A DNA stretch of 64,000 nt, from the NCBI RefSeq assembly GCF_002086795.1, contig NZ_MVIM01000002.1, positions 186,001 through 250,000 of the forward strand, written 5' to 3'. The DNA is from Mycolicibacterium tusciae (lineage in GTDB: Bacteria; Actinomycetota; Actinomycetes; Mycobacteriales; Mycobacteriaceae). Within the stretch, counting starts at the first letter, position 1; the number at the start of each line of letters is the position of its first letter. The notes beneath the pieces were generated by a model, which saw only the letters and a program-made list of their open reading frames with translations, was not told the DNA's origin and did not search any database. This document shows, in pieces, positions 29,883-38,340 of the stretch. A program made the position numbers and the translations under genes.

Positions 29883-30877
29883 GCGCTGGACCGGAAATCA
29901 CTGGCCGGCTTGCCCGTCCAGCGCCGGAACGCGTGTGAGAACGCGGTGGTGTCGCTGTAGCCCAGCCTCCGCGCCACCTCGTTGACCGATAGCCCTACGA
30001 CACTGAGCAATTCGACGGCCAAAGTGTGGGCGACATCGTTGCGCAGCTCCCGGTACGACGTGTGTTCGTGGTCGAGCTGACGACGGAGGGTGCGAGTGCT
30101 CATGTGCAGTTCGGCGGCCAGCTCCTCGACGGAGGGCATCGCCTCCGGACTCCGCGCGAAGCGGGACCGCACGGTGGCCGACAGAGTGGGTGCCACCTCC
30201 AGGGTGTGTACCAGGCGTTCACATTCCCGTGCGCACGCGGCGCGGGTAATCGGGTCCGCGGTCGGCAACCGTAGCGCCAGCGCCGTGGTGGGTATGCGGA
30301 AACGGTATTGGGTCGCAGCGGTTTCCACGTCGAACGGATGCAATGCGGCGCGCAGTCGCTCACCTTGCTCGCCGTCGAACGGAACCTCCACGGTCAGCGG
30401 AGCCGCCGCGAGCCCGGACATCCGCAGCAGCAACGGCAACGCCGAAAGATCGCGCGCCGCATAGTATTCGCGGACGTCCACGGGCAGGTGTTCGTAGCGC
30501 AACACCACGATCGTGACGTCGCCGACCTGTACCGACTGGGGGTTGAACACCGTCGGGGACAGCGTCGCGTAGGCCAGCGCGAGGGCCAGCGCCTCCCCCG
30601 CGTTGGCACTGGACAACAGTGCGTAACCCCAGATGCCCAGATCGCCGACGGTGAACTGCGATCCGACGCTGATCCCAGCCGCCAGCGGGTCGCCGAGTTC
30701 GCGGACCAGGTTGGCGGTCATGACGAACTCGTCGTCCTGATCCATGCGGTAGGCGGCGGCCACGACGCCGTTCTCAGTCCAGTGCGTACCGGCCAGCACC
30801 CGTTCGAACGGCACGTCGGCGTCGCGCGCTACGGCGAACGCGTAGCGGATTCCAGCGGAACTCCTGGTCGCGGTCAT
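29834..30877 (-). CDS. AraC-family transcriptional regulator
   Basis: A 347-residue regulator with an arabinose-binding-type N-terminal domain (about 20-200) and an AraC DNA-binding domain at the C-terminus (EELAAELHMSTRTLRRQLDH and VARRLGYSDTTAFSHAFRRWTG). It is divergent from the P450 gene, suggesting control of that gene, as is common for this regulator-P450 pairing. ATG at 30877 is chosen. The frame stays open for 1.1 kb upstream through the P450 gene, but that is antisense overlap, not coding. Confidence 0.88.
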   Translation of the reverse strand: MTATRSSAGIRYAFAVARDADVPFERVLAGTHWTENGVVAAAYRMDQDDEFVMTANLVRELGDPLAAGISVGSQFTVGDLGIWGYALLSSANAGEALALALAYATLSPTVFNPQSVQVGDVTIVVLRYEHLPVDVREYYAARDLSALPLLLRMSGLAAAPLTVEVPFDGEQGERLRAALHPFDVETAATQYRFRIPTTALALRLPTADPITRAACARECERLVHTLEVAPTLSATVRSRFARSPEAMPSVEELAAELHMSTRTLRRQLDHEHTSYRELRNDVAHTLAVELLSVVGLSVNEVARRLGYSDTTAFSHAFRRWTGKPASDFRSSAQYRSESLSTRTRAFG

Positions 30878-30989
30878 CGCCTCAATCGTGTCACGCACGG
30901 CCACTAGGGCCATGTGGTTGGCCGAATCGACCACCTGATTGGCCTTCGCGATCATGTCGCTGCGGGCCGTGGGCGCGCATTCTTGCCGC

Positions 30990-32270
30990 ATGCGAGCAGC
31001 GGTGGTCGGGTCGACGATGCGTGACTTCGGACTGATGGTGGGCCAGGGTGCGGTCCGGGACCTGCGGCTCGCTCGGGTGGGTTCTGTCGCGAAACACGTG
31101 CCGAGGACCACCTTCGATCCCACTGCCACCGAGACGATCAGGGATCCGTTCCCCGCGCTGGCGCGACTGCGTGCACAACCGGTGCACGTCAACGAGAAGC
31201 TCAATGTGTGGATGTTGGCCCGCCACGAGGACGTCACCGCTGCGGCCCGGGCGCACGACGTGCTGTCGTCGAGTTCGGGAGTCCTGCTGCGGTCCACGGT
31301 GATACCCAGCGTCATCACCACCGACGAACCCGACCATGCCCGGCTGCGCCGCGTGGCCGCGCCGTATTTCACGCCGTCGGCAATGCGCCGGCTCGAGGGA
31401 TCGCTGGCGCAGTTCGTCGATCCCAGCGTCGATGCCCTGGCGAGCGGCGCGGTCGTCGATATGGTGCCCGCCCTGACAGTGCCGCTGCCCGTGTCCGCCA
31501 TCGCGCTGCTGCTGGGTGTCGATCGCTCCCGCTGGCGCGATTTCCGGGTGTGGTCCAATGGCGTGACCGCGCTGTTCGGCGCACGCTCGCTCGCCGAAGT
31601 CACGACGACGATCGGCCATGCGCTGCCGGGCATCCTGTCACTACGGGAACTCATCGTCGACGAACTGCACAGGCGCCGTCGCGAGGAGCACGACGACGTA
31701 CTCGGCGGCCTCAGCAAGGCGCTTGCCGCGCATGAGATCACACCGCTGGAAGCGCTCAGCGCTGCGTTGATCGTGCTAATTGCGGGGAACGAAACGACCA
31801 CCAACCTGCTCGGCATCCTGCTCATCCAGCTGGCGAGCGATCCGGATCTGTATGCGCGACTGCGGGATAACCGCGACCTGATCCCGGCCGCGGTCGAGGA
31901 GACGCTGCGCTGGGGCTCACCGGTGCAGTGGGTGACGCGCACGACGCTGGCGCCGTACCGAGTCGCCGACACCGTCATTCCTGCCCGCTCGCGGGTGGTG
32001 CTGTTCTATGCGGGCGCGAACCGCGACCCGCGCCGGTTCGCCGATCCCGACCGTTTCGACGTCGAACGAAAATCTCTCGGCCACACCGGCTTCGGCCATG
32101 GTTCGCATTTCTGCATGGGTGCGCACCTGGCTCGCCTCGAAGTCGTCGTCGCCCTCAACGGGATCTTCGACCGCCTCGCCGGCCTGGAGTTGGCGGGACC
32201 GGTGAAGTGGACGACCACCCCGTCGCTGTCCGGACCGACAGCGCTGCCCATGCGCGCCATCCTGGATTGA
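30990..32270 (+). CDS. Cytochrome P450
   Basis: A soluble bacterial P450 of about 426 residues. The I-helix oxygen-activation motif is AGNETTTN (with the usual acid replaced by N-E), the ExxR motif is EETLR, and the haem-binding loop is GFGHGSHFCMGAHLARLE with the axial cysteine in FCMG. Electrons may come from a ferredoxin such as FdxC. The start is uncertain between ATGs at 30990 and 31017, and neither has a clear ribosome site. The substrate is unknown. The divergent AraC regulator suggests inducible catabolism of a hydrophobic compound. Confidence 0.92.
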   Translation: MRAAVVGSTMRDFGLMVGQGAVRDLRLARVGSVAKHVPRTTFDPTATETIRDPFPALARLRAQPVHVNEKLNVWMLARHEDVTAAARAHDVLSSSSGVLLRSTVIPSVITTDEPDHARLRRVAAPYFTPSAMRRLEGSLAQFVDPSVDALASGAVVDMVPALTVPLPVSAIALLLGVDRSRWRDFRVWSNGVTALFGARSLAEVTTTIGHALPGILSLRELIVDELHRRRREEHDDVLGGLSKALAAHEITPLEALSAALIVLIAGNETTTNLLGILLIQLASDPDLYARLRDNRDLIPAAVEETLRWGSPVQWVTRTTLAPYRVADTVIPARSRVVLFYAGANRDPRRFADPDRFDVERKSLGHTGFGHGSHFCMGAHLARLEVVVALNGIFDRLAGLELAGPVKWTTTPSLSGPTALPMRAILD

Positions 32271-32298
32271 GCCCGCTCCAGAGGCGACGAGTTGCGGA

Positions 32299-32688
32299 TC
32301 AACCCGTCAGCGCAGCGCGCAGTTCGGCAAGCCAGGTACGGTCGGCGGGCACCCAGGCCAGGTCCTCGAGTTCGTCGACGGTGATCCAGCGCAGCGCGCG
32401 GTGGTCGTTGGGATGCAAGGTGCCGCCGATCTGGGTGACCCGGTAGGCGCGCAGCGCAGTCGACGGCGTGAGCGCGACGTCGACTCCGAGGCGGGCGCCG
32501 ACAGTCACGTCGACGCCGAGTTCCTCCTTGAGCTCACGGACGAGCGCGGCCTCGTCCGTCTCACCCGCGGCCACCTTGCCGCCGGGCAGTTCCCACAGGC
32601 CGGCCAGGGCCGGCGGCCTGTCACGCTGTGCGACCAGCAGTGCGTTAGCCGCGATCAGAGCACCTGCGACGACGATCTGGTTTGACAT
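32299..32688 (-). CDS. mutT2: Nudix hydrolase MutT2
   Basis: A 129-residue (d)NTP pyrophosphohydrolase. The Nudix box [20 protein letters not shown], continued by ELGV, is complete. MutT2 enzymes hydrolyse oxidised or modified nucleotides (8-oxo-dGTP, 5-methyl-dCTP) to sanitise the pool. ATG at 32688 is 26 bp from the divergent phhB start; the gap contains GGTATACC, probably part of overlapping promoters. Confidence 0.92.
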   Translation of the reverse strand: MSNQIVVAGALIAANALLVAQRDRPPALAGLWELPGGKVAAGETDEAALVRELKEELGVDVTVGARLGVDVALTPSTALRAYRVTQIGGTLHPNDHRALRWITVDELEDLAWVPADRTWLAELRAALTG

Positions 32689-32714
32689 CGCGGCTGACGG
32701 TATACCTAACAAGC

Positions 32715-32999
32715 ATGGCTGTATTGACGGACGACCAAGTGGACGCCGCACTGCCCGATCTCGACGGCTGGGAGCGCGCCGACGGCGCCCTGCGCCGGTC
32801 GATCAAATTCGGAGCCTTCCTGGACGGTATCGACGCGGTGCGGCGCGTCGGCGAGAAGGCCGAGGAGAAAGATCACCATCCCGACATCGATATTCGTTGG
32901 CGGACAGTCACTTTCGCGTTGGTGACGCACTCCGAGGGTGGCATCACCGACAAGGACGTCGAGATGGCGAAGGAGATCAACGCGATCGTCGGCCAGTAG
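32715..32999 (+). CDS. phhB: Pterin-4a-carbinolamine dehydratase
   Basis: A 94-residue protein with the family signature [20 protein letters not shown], including the paired histidines of the active site. The enzyme dehydrates 4a-hydroxytetrahydropterin; mycobacteria lack an obvious partner hydroxylase, so its role is unclear. TATACCT lies 13 bp upstream of the ATG and no ribosome site is visible, so the transcript is probably leaderless. It overlaps the pimE end by 23 bp tail to tail. Confidence 0.93.
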   Translation: MAVLTDDQVDAALPDLDGWERADGALRRSIKFGAFLDGIDAVRRVGEKAEEKDHHPDIDIRWRTVTFALVTHSEGGITDKDVEMAKEINAIVGQ

Positions 33000-34137
33000 C
33001 GGCGATCCACGCCAGCGTTACCAGCGTGGCGACGATGTAGATCAGCCCCGCCCAGGCCAGGTACCACGGCCGGGAGATGACCCAGATCGTCGGCTGCGCG
33101 AAGCTCAGCAGCCACGGCACCCCGATCAGGGTCAGCACCAGCCAACCCCACCCCAGCACCTTCGCGCCGAGCCGGTCCCGCAATGGCCCGTGCAGCAGCC
33201 AGATCATCAACGGGATGAGCCACACCCAGTGGTGCGTCCACGAGATCGGCGACAGCAGGAGGCCGAACAGCTGTACGACGACGATGGCCCCGAGTCGGTC
33301 CGACGCCCCGCCGATCGCGCGCCATGCCAGCACCGCCAGTACGGCCGTCCCCGCGATGCCGGCCAGCACCAGCGGCCCGTAGCCCGCGTCGTGTCCGAAT
33401 ATCCGGGATATCCCGCCGCGCCATGACTGGTTGAACGACGTTCCGATTGGTCCCACCCGGGACGCGTCACCCAGCAATTCGGTGAAGTAGTAACGGGTTT
33501 CGCCGCCGATGATCAGCCACGAAATCGCCACCGTGGCGAAAAACACGACCGCCGAGAACACGACGACGGCCCACCGGCGGGCGCCGAGGAAGTACAAGCC
33601 CGCCACCGCGGGTGTCAGCTTCACCCCGGCCGCGAGGCCGACCAGTAGTCCCGACACCCACCATCGCGAGGTGTACACCGCATACAGCACCGCGAGCACC
33701 AACAGCACGTTGATCTGTCCGTAGTCGAACGTGCTGCGAAGGGGTTCGATCCAGATGCCGACGGCCGTCCACACCATCGCCGTTCGCTGGTTCGCGCACC
33801 CCAGCAGCCGCTGGCTGATCCGCACGACCCCGTACAGCGCCGCGAAAAGACCGAGTTGCCAGGCGAATGCGACGAGTCCGAACGGCAGCAGGTGCAGCGG
33901 GTAGAACACGATGGCTGCGAACGGCGGATACGTGAACGGCAGCGGGAAGTCCGGCGTCTGGTCGGCGTAGACGTAGTCGTAGAGCGTGCCCGGATGATCG
34001 AGCATGCCCGCGCCGCCGACATACACGTGCAGATCGACGAAGTTGGCCCCGTTGGGCACCAGGTACGTCCACGCCAGGCGCACGACGATGCTGATCACCA
34101 ACAGAATCGGCGCCGCGGCGGCCAGTCGGGCAGGCAA
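32977..34137 (-). CDS. pimE: Polyprenol-phosphate-mannose-dependent mannosyltransferase PimE
   Basis: A 386-residue polytopic GT-C glycosyltransferase that adds the alpha-1,2-mannose converting AcPIM4 to AcPIM5 on the periplasmic side. Conserved sequence includes [22 protein letters not shown] [16 protein letters not shown] with the catalytic aspartate, the [15 protein letters not shown] loop and [11 protein letters not shown]. An in-frame stop lies shortly upstream and no ATG or GTG is available, so TTG at 34137 is the only start that keeps the first helix. Confidence 0.93.
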   Translation of the reverse strand: MPARLAAAAPILLVISIVVRLAWTYLVPNGANFVDLHVYVGGAGMLDHPGTLYDYVYADQTPDFPLPFTYPPFAAIVFYPLHLLPFGLVAFAWQLGLFAALYGVVRISQRLLGCANQRTAMVWTAVGIWIEPLRSTFDYGQINVLLVLAVLYAVYTSRWWVSGLLVGLAAGVKLTPAVAGLYFLGARRWAVVVFSAVVFFATVAISWLIIGGETRYYFTELLGDASRVGPIGTSFNQSWRGGISRIFGHDAGYGPLVLAGIAGTAVLAVLAWRAIGGASDRLGAIVVVQLFGLLLSPISWTHHWVWLIPLMIWLLHGPLRDRLGAKVLGWGWLVLTLIGVPWLLSFAQPTIWVISRPWYLAWAGLIYIVATLVTLAWIAATGRRSR

Positions 34138-34195
34138 TCGCGACGCGGTCGAGGCGGTGGTCGGCGTGTCTATCCGTACGACTCTATCGACCGGT

Positions 34196-34224
34196 AACCG
34201 TTAGCCGTCGCATCCGTAACGGTT
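34196..34224. promoter_or_regulatory. Inverted repeat AACCGTTA-N13-TAACGGTT
   Basis: Perfect 8-bp arms separated by 13 bases in the 175-bp gap between divergent pimE and the first secreted Ala/Pro protein. The size suits a dimeric regulator shared by both genes. No regulator is adjacent. A short palindrome CGGTAACCG overlaps the left arm. Confidence 0.4.
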
Positions 34225-34312
34225 GCATAAATGCCACACGTGTCACTTGAGTAACACCAGTAACTCCGTAGCTTCGGGTCGAGGCGTGCCGACCAACCTG
34301 AATGGGAGAACC

Positions 34313-34870
34313 ATGCACAGCACCAGAAAACTCTTCGCGACCACGATGATCGCGGCCGCGGGAGCCGTCACGGCTGCAGTGGCCTTGAGCGGAACCGCTT
34401 CCGCCCAGCCCGCAGCACCTGCGCCGACCCCCGGCGTCCCGGGCCTGCCGTTCATCCAGCAGCTCGCATCCAATCCGGCCGCAGCGACGCAACTCATGCA
34501 GGGTTTCACGTCGATGCTGACCACGGCTGCCACCCCGGCCGCACCCGCCGCGGCGCCGCAGACCGCAACCGCGTCGGTCACCCTGCCGCAGGCTCCGGCA
34601 CTGCCCACCGCAGCGCCGGTCGCCACAGCGGCTGCGCCTGCGACCAATCCGACCAACCTGCTGACGGACGCCGCGGCACCGCTGACCGGTCTGGCATCGC
34701 TGTTGCCCGCCGGAACGCCGTTGGCCGGTCTCCTGCCGGCAGCGTCGACGGCCGCCGCACCCGCCGCGGCCGCCGCACCCGCGCTGGCTGCTCCTGCGGC
34801 CGCCGCTCCCGCGGCGCTTCCCGCCGCCGGTGCCGCACCGCTGATGCTGCCGTTGTCGGCACTGCCCTGA
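34313..34870 (+). CDS. Secreted Ala/Pro-rich protein (Rv1158c-like)
   Basis: A 185-residue exported protein. The signal peptide (MHSTRKLFATTMIAAAGAVT..., cleavage after SAQ-like TASAQ near 35) is followed by a conserved patch PGVPGLPFIQQLASNPAAAT and then a low-complexity Ala/Pro/Leu tail. No enzymatic motif is present. The ribosome site GGGAGAA precedes the ATG. It is followed by a second Ala/Pro-rich exported protein with a similar conserved patch, so the pair probably arose together and works in the envelope. Position next to pimE is as in M. tuberculosis Rv1157c-Rv1159 (from memory). Confidence 0.75.
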   Translation: MHSTRKLFATTMIAAAGAVTAAVALSGTASAQPAAPAPTPGVPGLPFIQQLASNPAAATQLMQGFTSMLTTAATPAAPAAAPQTATASVTLPQAPALPTAAPVATAAAPATNPTNLLTDAAAPLTGLASLLPAGTPLAGLLPAASTAAAPAAAAAPALAAPAAAAPAALPAAGAAPLMLPLSALP

Positions 34871-34924
34871 CGGCAGCGGCGACGTCGACCGAGAAGACCA
34901 CCACAACCACTCTCAGGGGGAGTC

Positions 34925-35905
34925 ATGTCAACAAGGACGATGTTCGCCACCGCTGCCGTTGCGCTCGGCTCATCGGTCACGCTGCTGTTCGGCGGCGTGA
35001 CCGGTGTGGCCGGCGCAGAGCCGGCACCCGCCCCGGCACAACCCATCGACGCGCTGCAGGCCCCTGGTCTCCCTGCGGTGCAGAGTCTCGGACCGATCAT
35101 TCAGCAGGCCGCCGCGGATCCGACCAGCGCGGCCTCGACGTTGATGGCCGCCGCCGCGGTGTTCGCCGGCGACGCCGCCGCACCGCCCGACTCACGCAAC
35201 GTCGCGTCGGCGGTCAACCAGTTCGTCGCCCATACCCCAGCCCCCGGTGCGGCGCCGGGCACGGTGGCGCACCTGCCAGCGGGGGTCAACCCCGCCCATG
35301 CCGTCGGTCCCGCGCCGGAGGAACTGCCCGCCCCTGAGGCGGCCGCGGCACTGCCCGCGCCCGAAGCCGCGGCGCCGGCGCCCGGGCCCGCACCGGAGGT
35401 CGCAGTTCCGGTCCCCGCGCCGGCACCTGCGCCAGGCCCGGATCCCGCTGCCGCCGCACCCGCCGCAGCGCCCGGCGGCCCCGAGTTCGGTCCGGACGCA
35501 CCGACGACGCAGGACTTCCTGTATCCGTCGATCAGCAACGGATGCCTCAAGGATGGTGGAAACGTGCTCGCCACAGCGATTTCGGTGGCGGGTCCCGCGA
35601 AGATCCCGACGCCGGGACCGGGACCGGGCCAGACGGCCTACGTGTTCACCGCGATCGGCACCCCGGGTCCGGCTGCGGAGCAGAAGCTGCCGCTGAACGT
35701 CACCTGGGTGAACCTGACGACCGGCAAGTCCGGCGGGGCCACACTGGTGCCACGGTCAGACATCAACCCCCAGGGGCCGACCACGCTGACGGCGATCGCC
35801 GACACCGGTTCGGGCAGCATCATCTCGACGATCTTCGGTCAGGTCACCACGACCGAGAAGCAATGCCAGTTCATGCCGACCATCGGTTCGACGGTCGTTC
35901 CCTGA
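34925..35905 (+). CDS. Secreted Ala/Pro-rich protein with C-terminal globular domain (Rv1157c-like)
   Basis: A 326-residue exported protein. Signal peptide 1-31 ends in VAGAEP. A patch PGLPAVQSLGPIIQQAAADP echoes the preceding protein. A long Pro/Ala/Glu linker follows (about 115-190). The C-terminal 135 residues form a beta-rich domain with a likely disulfide between the cysteines in NGCLKDGG and EKQCQFMP. CAGGGGGAGTC just before the ATG is a good ribosome site. Function unknown; probably an envelope protein. Confidence 0.78.
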   Translation: MSTRTMFATAAVALGSSVTLLFGGVTGVAGAEPAPAPAQPIDALQAPGLPAVQSLGPIIQQAAADPTSAASTLMAAAAVFAGDAAAPPDSRNVASAVNQFVAHTPAPGAAPGTVAHLPAGVNPAHAVGPAPEELPAPEAAAALPAPEAAAPAPGPAPEVAVPVPAPAPAPGPDPAAAAPAAAPGGPEFGPDAPTTQDFLYPSISNGCLKDGGNVLATAISVAGPAKIPTPGPGPGQTAYVFTAIGTPGPAAEQKLPLNVTWVNLTTGKSGGATLVPRSDINPQGPTTLTAIADTGSGSIISTIFGQVTTTEKQCQFMPTIGSTVVP

Positions 35906-35915
35906 CGCGGGCGGC

Positions 35916-36062
35916 TCAGTAAGCCATGAAGAGGATGGCATCTCGGTCGTAATCGCGGCCGGGGTGCACCTCTGACAGGTGAGCCTGAGCCTTCTCGACG
36001 AGATCGTCCTCGTTCTCACCGCGGATCGCCTCGCCGCACGGGCAATTCAGGTGTGTCTTCAT
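35916..36062 (-). CDS. Small DUF1059-type protein (48 residues)
   Basis: A compact 48-residue protein with the family pattern NCPCGEAIRGENEDDLVEKA, HLSEVHPG and a C-terminal AILFMAY. The CPCG and the H-x3-H pattern suggest a single small zinc or metal site. It is separated by 11 bp from the secreted protein stop on the other strand. The function of DUF1059 is not known. Confidence 0.82.
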   Translation of the reverse strand: MKTHLNCPCGEAIRGENEDDLVEKAQAHLSEVHPGRDYDRDAILFMAY

Positions 36063-36095
36063 ACGTAGAGCTTCCCACAGCCGATGATGTTGGGC

Positions 36096-36755
36096 ATGGA
36101 GCTTTCCGACGTCATGCGAACAACCGGTGCGGTCCGTCGATTCACCGACGACCCCGTGCCCGACGAGGTGCTCGAGCGCATCCTCGACAACGCCCGGTTC
36201 GCCCCCACCGGCGGCAACCGCCAAGGCACCCATGTCATCGTGATCCGCGATCGCGAGACCCGGAAGGCGCTGGCCGACCTCAGCGTGACGGGTGCGCGCC
36301 GCTATACGGCTCAGGTCAAGAACGGTGAGTTCCCGTGGAATCCGGTGAAGCCCATGAAGGTCACCGCGGAGGAAGTCGCCGCGACCGAGGCGGGCCCTTA
36401 TCTTCCGTTCGTCTACTGCGGAGCCGTCCTGGTGGTGTGCGTGGACCTGAACGTGTGCGCGGCGTTCGACCAGCACCTCGACCGGATCGGGCTGATCGCG
36501 GGTGCGTCGGTGTATCCGTTCGTGTGGAACATTCTGCTCGCCGCGCGTGATGAGGGCTATGGCGGCGTGCTGGCGACCGTGACCGTGGCCGAGGAACCCC
36601 GAGCCAAGGACCTGCTCGGTATCCCCGAGGACTACGCGATCGCCGCGCTGCTGCCGATCGGCAAACCGGTGAAGCAGGTGCGCAAGCTCACCCGCAAGCC
36701 GGTTGCCGAGATCGCGACCCGCGAGCGCTTCGACGGTGAGCCGTTTCGCGCTTAG
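36096..36755 (+). CDS. Nitroreductase-family oxidoreductase
   Basis: A 219-residue FMN protein of the nitroreductase fold. The FMN-phosphate contact RRFTDDPVPDEVLERIL...RFAPTGGNRQG is visible near residues 18-50 and the C-terminal GGVLATVTVAEEP region matches family members that act on nitroaromatics, quinones or enones. ATG at 36096 (MELSDVMRTTG) fits homologues better than ATG at 36084. It is the last intact core gene before the resolvase-like protein and the integrated element. Confidence 0.85.
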   Translation: MELSDVMRTTGAVRRFTDDPVPDEVLERILDNARFAPTGGNRQGTHVIVIRDRETRKALADLSVTGARRYTAQVKNGEFPWNPVKPMKVTAEEVAATEAGPYLPFVYCGAVLVVCVDLNVCAAFDQHLDRIGLIAGASVYPFVWNILLAARDEGYGGVLATVTVAEEPRAKDLLGIPEDYAIAALLPIGKPVKQVRKLTRKPVAEIATRERFDGEPFRA

Positions 36756-36864
36756 CGCGCGGTTTCGGCCGCTAGGTCGACATTCGATAACAGTTCGGCA
36801 GTTAGCCAGCCTCGAAGGCGCCGCGCCTCTTCCCCACGGGTGAGTGCCGTGGGATCTTGATTGC

Positions 36865-37251
36865 ATGACCTGCATTTTGGGTTACGCAGCCGCGAGCGCC
36901 GTCGGGCAGAACCTCGAGGCTCAGCTCGTCGCGCTCAGCGACGAGGGCGTCGACCCCAGGCGGGTGTTCACCGACAGGCTGTCCGAAACCGCCGACCGGG
37001 CCCGCGCCGGGCTGTACGCGATGCTGAGCTACGCCCGCTCCGGTGACACGGTGATCGTCGTCGCGCTCGACCGCCTCGGCCGCTCCACCACCGAGGTCAC
37101 CCGAACCATCGCCGACCTGACCGATCGCGGACTGCGACTGCGGGCGTTGCGTGAGGGTCTGGACACCGGCACGTCGACCGGTCGTGTCGTCGCAGGGATC
37201 CTGCGCAGCCTGGCCGAACTCGACCTGCAACCCCACCGCGAGCCGAGCTAG
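36865..37251 (+). CDS. Stand-alone resolvase-fold protein
   Basis: A 128-residue protein matching only the catalytic domain of small serine recombinases: GYAAASAVGQNLEAQL at the start aligns with the GYARVST-type active site and keeps the serine, and VVALDRLGRSTTEV is the conserved DRLGRS stretch. The arginine of the first motif is replaced by alanine and there is no C-terminal helix-turn-helix, so independent recombination is doubtful. It overlaps the hybrid glycosylase end by four bases tail to tail. A hairpin CCCACGG/CCGTGGG lies at 36833-36853 just upstream. It is outside the element boundary, so it appears to be a host gene. Confidence 0.72.
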   Translation: MTCILGYAAASAVGQNLEAQLVALSDEGVDPRRVFTDRLSETADRARAGLYAMLSYARSGDTVIVVALDRLGRSTTEVTRTIADLTDRGLRLRALREGLDTGTSTGRVVAGILRSLAELDLQPHREPS

Positions 37252-37916
37252 CCTTTGGCGGCCTTCGCGGCTGCCTTGGCCTGCTTCTTGTAGTTCCGCA
37301 CCCTTTCCAGCGAGCCGGGATCGACCACGTCGGCCACCGACAGGAACGAGCCGGCCTTCCCGTAATCTCCGGCGGCCTTGCGCCACCCCTGCGGCGTCAC
37401 GCCGTATTGCTTGCCGAGCAGGGCGAGGAAGATCTTGGCCTTCTGCTCGCCGAACCCGGGCAGCGCCTTGATGCGACGAAGCACCTCGGCCCCGTCCGGA
37501 TCGCCGGACGTCCACAGCCCCGCCGTATCTCCGCCATAGTCGGTGACGATGAGCTGCGCGATGGCCTGGATCTTCTTCGCCATGGATCCCGGAAAGCGAT
37601 GTATCGCAGGGGTTTTCGAACACAGCGCGGCGAACTCGTCGGGGTCGTAATCGGCGATCTCCCTGACATCGAACCCACCGATGCGGTCGGCGATCTTCTT
37701 CGGGCCCGCGAACGCATGCTCCATCGGATACTGCTGAGAGGTGCCAACACGATTGTAACCATCCGCAGCCATGCGGTCGGCAATCTTCTTCGGCCCCCTG
37801 AAGGCGACTTCGAGGGGGATCTGTTGGTCGAGAGTCATCCCGACCAGTAGGGCGAAGGGGCTTTCCGACAGGAGTTCGTCGGCCTCTTGCTCTTGGGCGA
37901 GCCAGAGTCTCGTCAC
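37248..37916 (-). CDS. HhH-GPD DNA glycosylase, hybrid of element-borne N-terminus and host body
   Basis: A 222-residue protein of the TIGR03252-type HhH-GPD family (base-excision repair fold). The helix-hairpin-helix is RRIKALPGFGEQKAKIFLALLGKQYG. Residues 1-62 come from the integrated element; the rest, from YPMEHAFAGPKKIADR on, is the host gene. The element part contains its own PLEVAFRGPKKIADRM, so this motif occurs twice and 30 residues are added compared with the rebuilt host protein. GTG at 37916 aligns exactly with the host GTG start at 48390; ATG at 37928 is an alternative. It may remain functional, but the insertion lies in the conserved N-terminal region. Confidence 0.8.
   Translation of the reverse strand: MTRLWLAQEQEADELLSESPFALLVGMTLDQQIPLEVAFRGPKKIADRMAADGYNRVGTSQQYPMEHAFAGPKKIADRIGGFDVREIADYDPDEFAALCSKTPAIHRFPGSMAKKIQAIAQLIVTDYGGDTAGLWTSGDPDGAEVLRRIKALPGFGEQKAKIFLALLGKQYGVTPQGWRKAAGDYGKAGSFLSVADVVDPGSLERVRNYKKQAKAAAKAAKG
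37732..37737. other. Left attachment core (attL), TGCTGA
   Basis: The sequence TGCTGA is the longest stretch shared by both junctions at the exact point where the host glycosylase frame is interrupted. Left of it (lower coordinates) is host glycosylase; right of it is element DNA coding for the substitute N-terminus. A short core without extensive repeats is normal for large serine integrases. Confidence 0.7.
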
Positions 37917-37958
37917 GGGGCTGTCCATCCTTTCGAGGCACACAGGAGGCAGTAGCAG

Positions 37959-38276
37959 ATGGAAGAGAATGTAACCGTGGACGTGGCCGCGTGGCTGACG
38001 GCGGTAGACCGGCACCCCGAGACCATCGACACCGACCGACTCATTGCCGAGTTCCTGGCCCAGCGCCCCGGTCGACTCTGGTCGCTGAACGACGTGCTCC
38101 ACGGGCTGCACCGGGAACGGGATCTGTCCGACCTCCGGGACGCCGTCAACGAACTGGTCTGGGGATGGTGGCTCGAACCCCTCCTCGAGGTCAGTTGCGA
38201 GTACGGGAACGGCTGCATCGACCCGCTGTGCGGGGACATGCTGTTTCGGATCATCCTCCCGACTGAACGTCGGTGA
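37959..38276 (+). CDS. Element protein of 105 residues, unknown function
   Basis: A small soluble protein beginning MEENVTVDVAAWLTAVDRHP. The first 60 residues are probably helical and the C-terminus contains a cysteine pair (CEYGNGCIDPLCG). AGGAGG lies ten bases before the ATG. It is divergent from the hybrid glycosylase with only 42 bp between starts, so promoters must overlap or lie within the genes. A strong terminator follows at 38309. As the first gene at the left edge it is probably expressed in the integrated state; I recognise no family. Confidence 0.65.
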   Translation: MEENVTVDVAAWLTAVDRHPETIDTDRLIAEFLAQRPGRLWSLNDVLHGLHRERDLSDLRDAVNELVWGWWLEPLLEVSCEYGNGCIDPLCGDMLFRIILPTERR

Positions 38277-38308
38277 CACCTTCGATCTGAGATCGGTCCA
38301 CCAGGAAG

Positions 38309-38336
38309 GCCGGGGCTTTCAATGCCCCGGCTTTCT
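38309..38336 (+). terminator. Intrinsic terminator GCCGGGGC-hairpin with T-run
   Basis: Stem GCCGGGGC / GCCCCGGC with loop TTTCAAT followed by TTTCT. It stands between the convergent genes ending at 38276 and 38341 and can serve both strands. Confidence 0.8.
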
Positions 38337-38340
38337 GCTG

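Noticed and set aside
30891..31978. Upstream extension of the AraC frame antisense to the P450
   Set aside because: The P450 motifs are unambiguous on the plus strand and the extension is low-complexity Ser/Arg sequence.
37683..37799. Two similar copies of the GPKKIADR-coding DNA, 84 bp apart, as possible attachment repeats
   Set aside because: The true host/element boundary is at TGCTGA (37732-37737), shown by the frame break at 48296-48301. The second copy is part of the element's imitation N-terminus.
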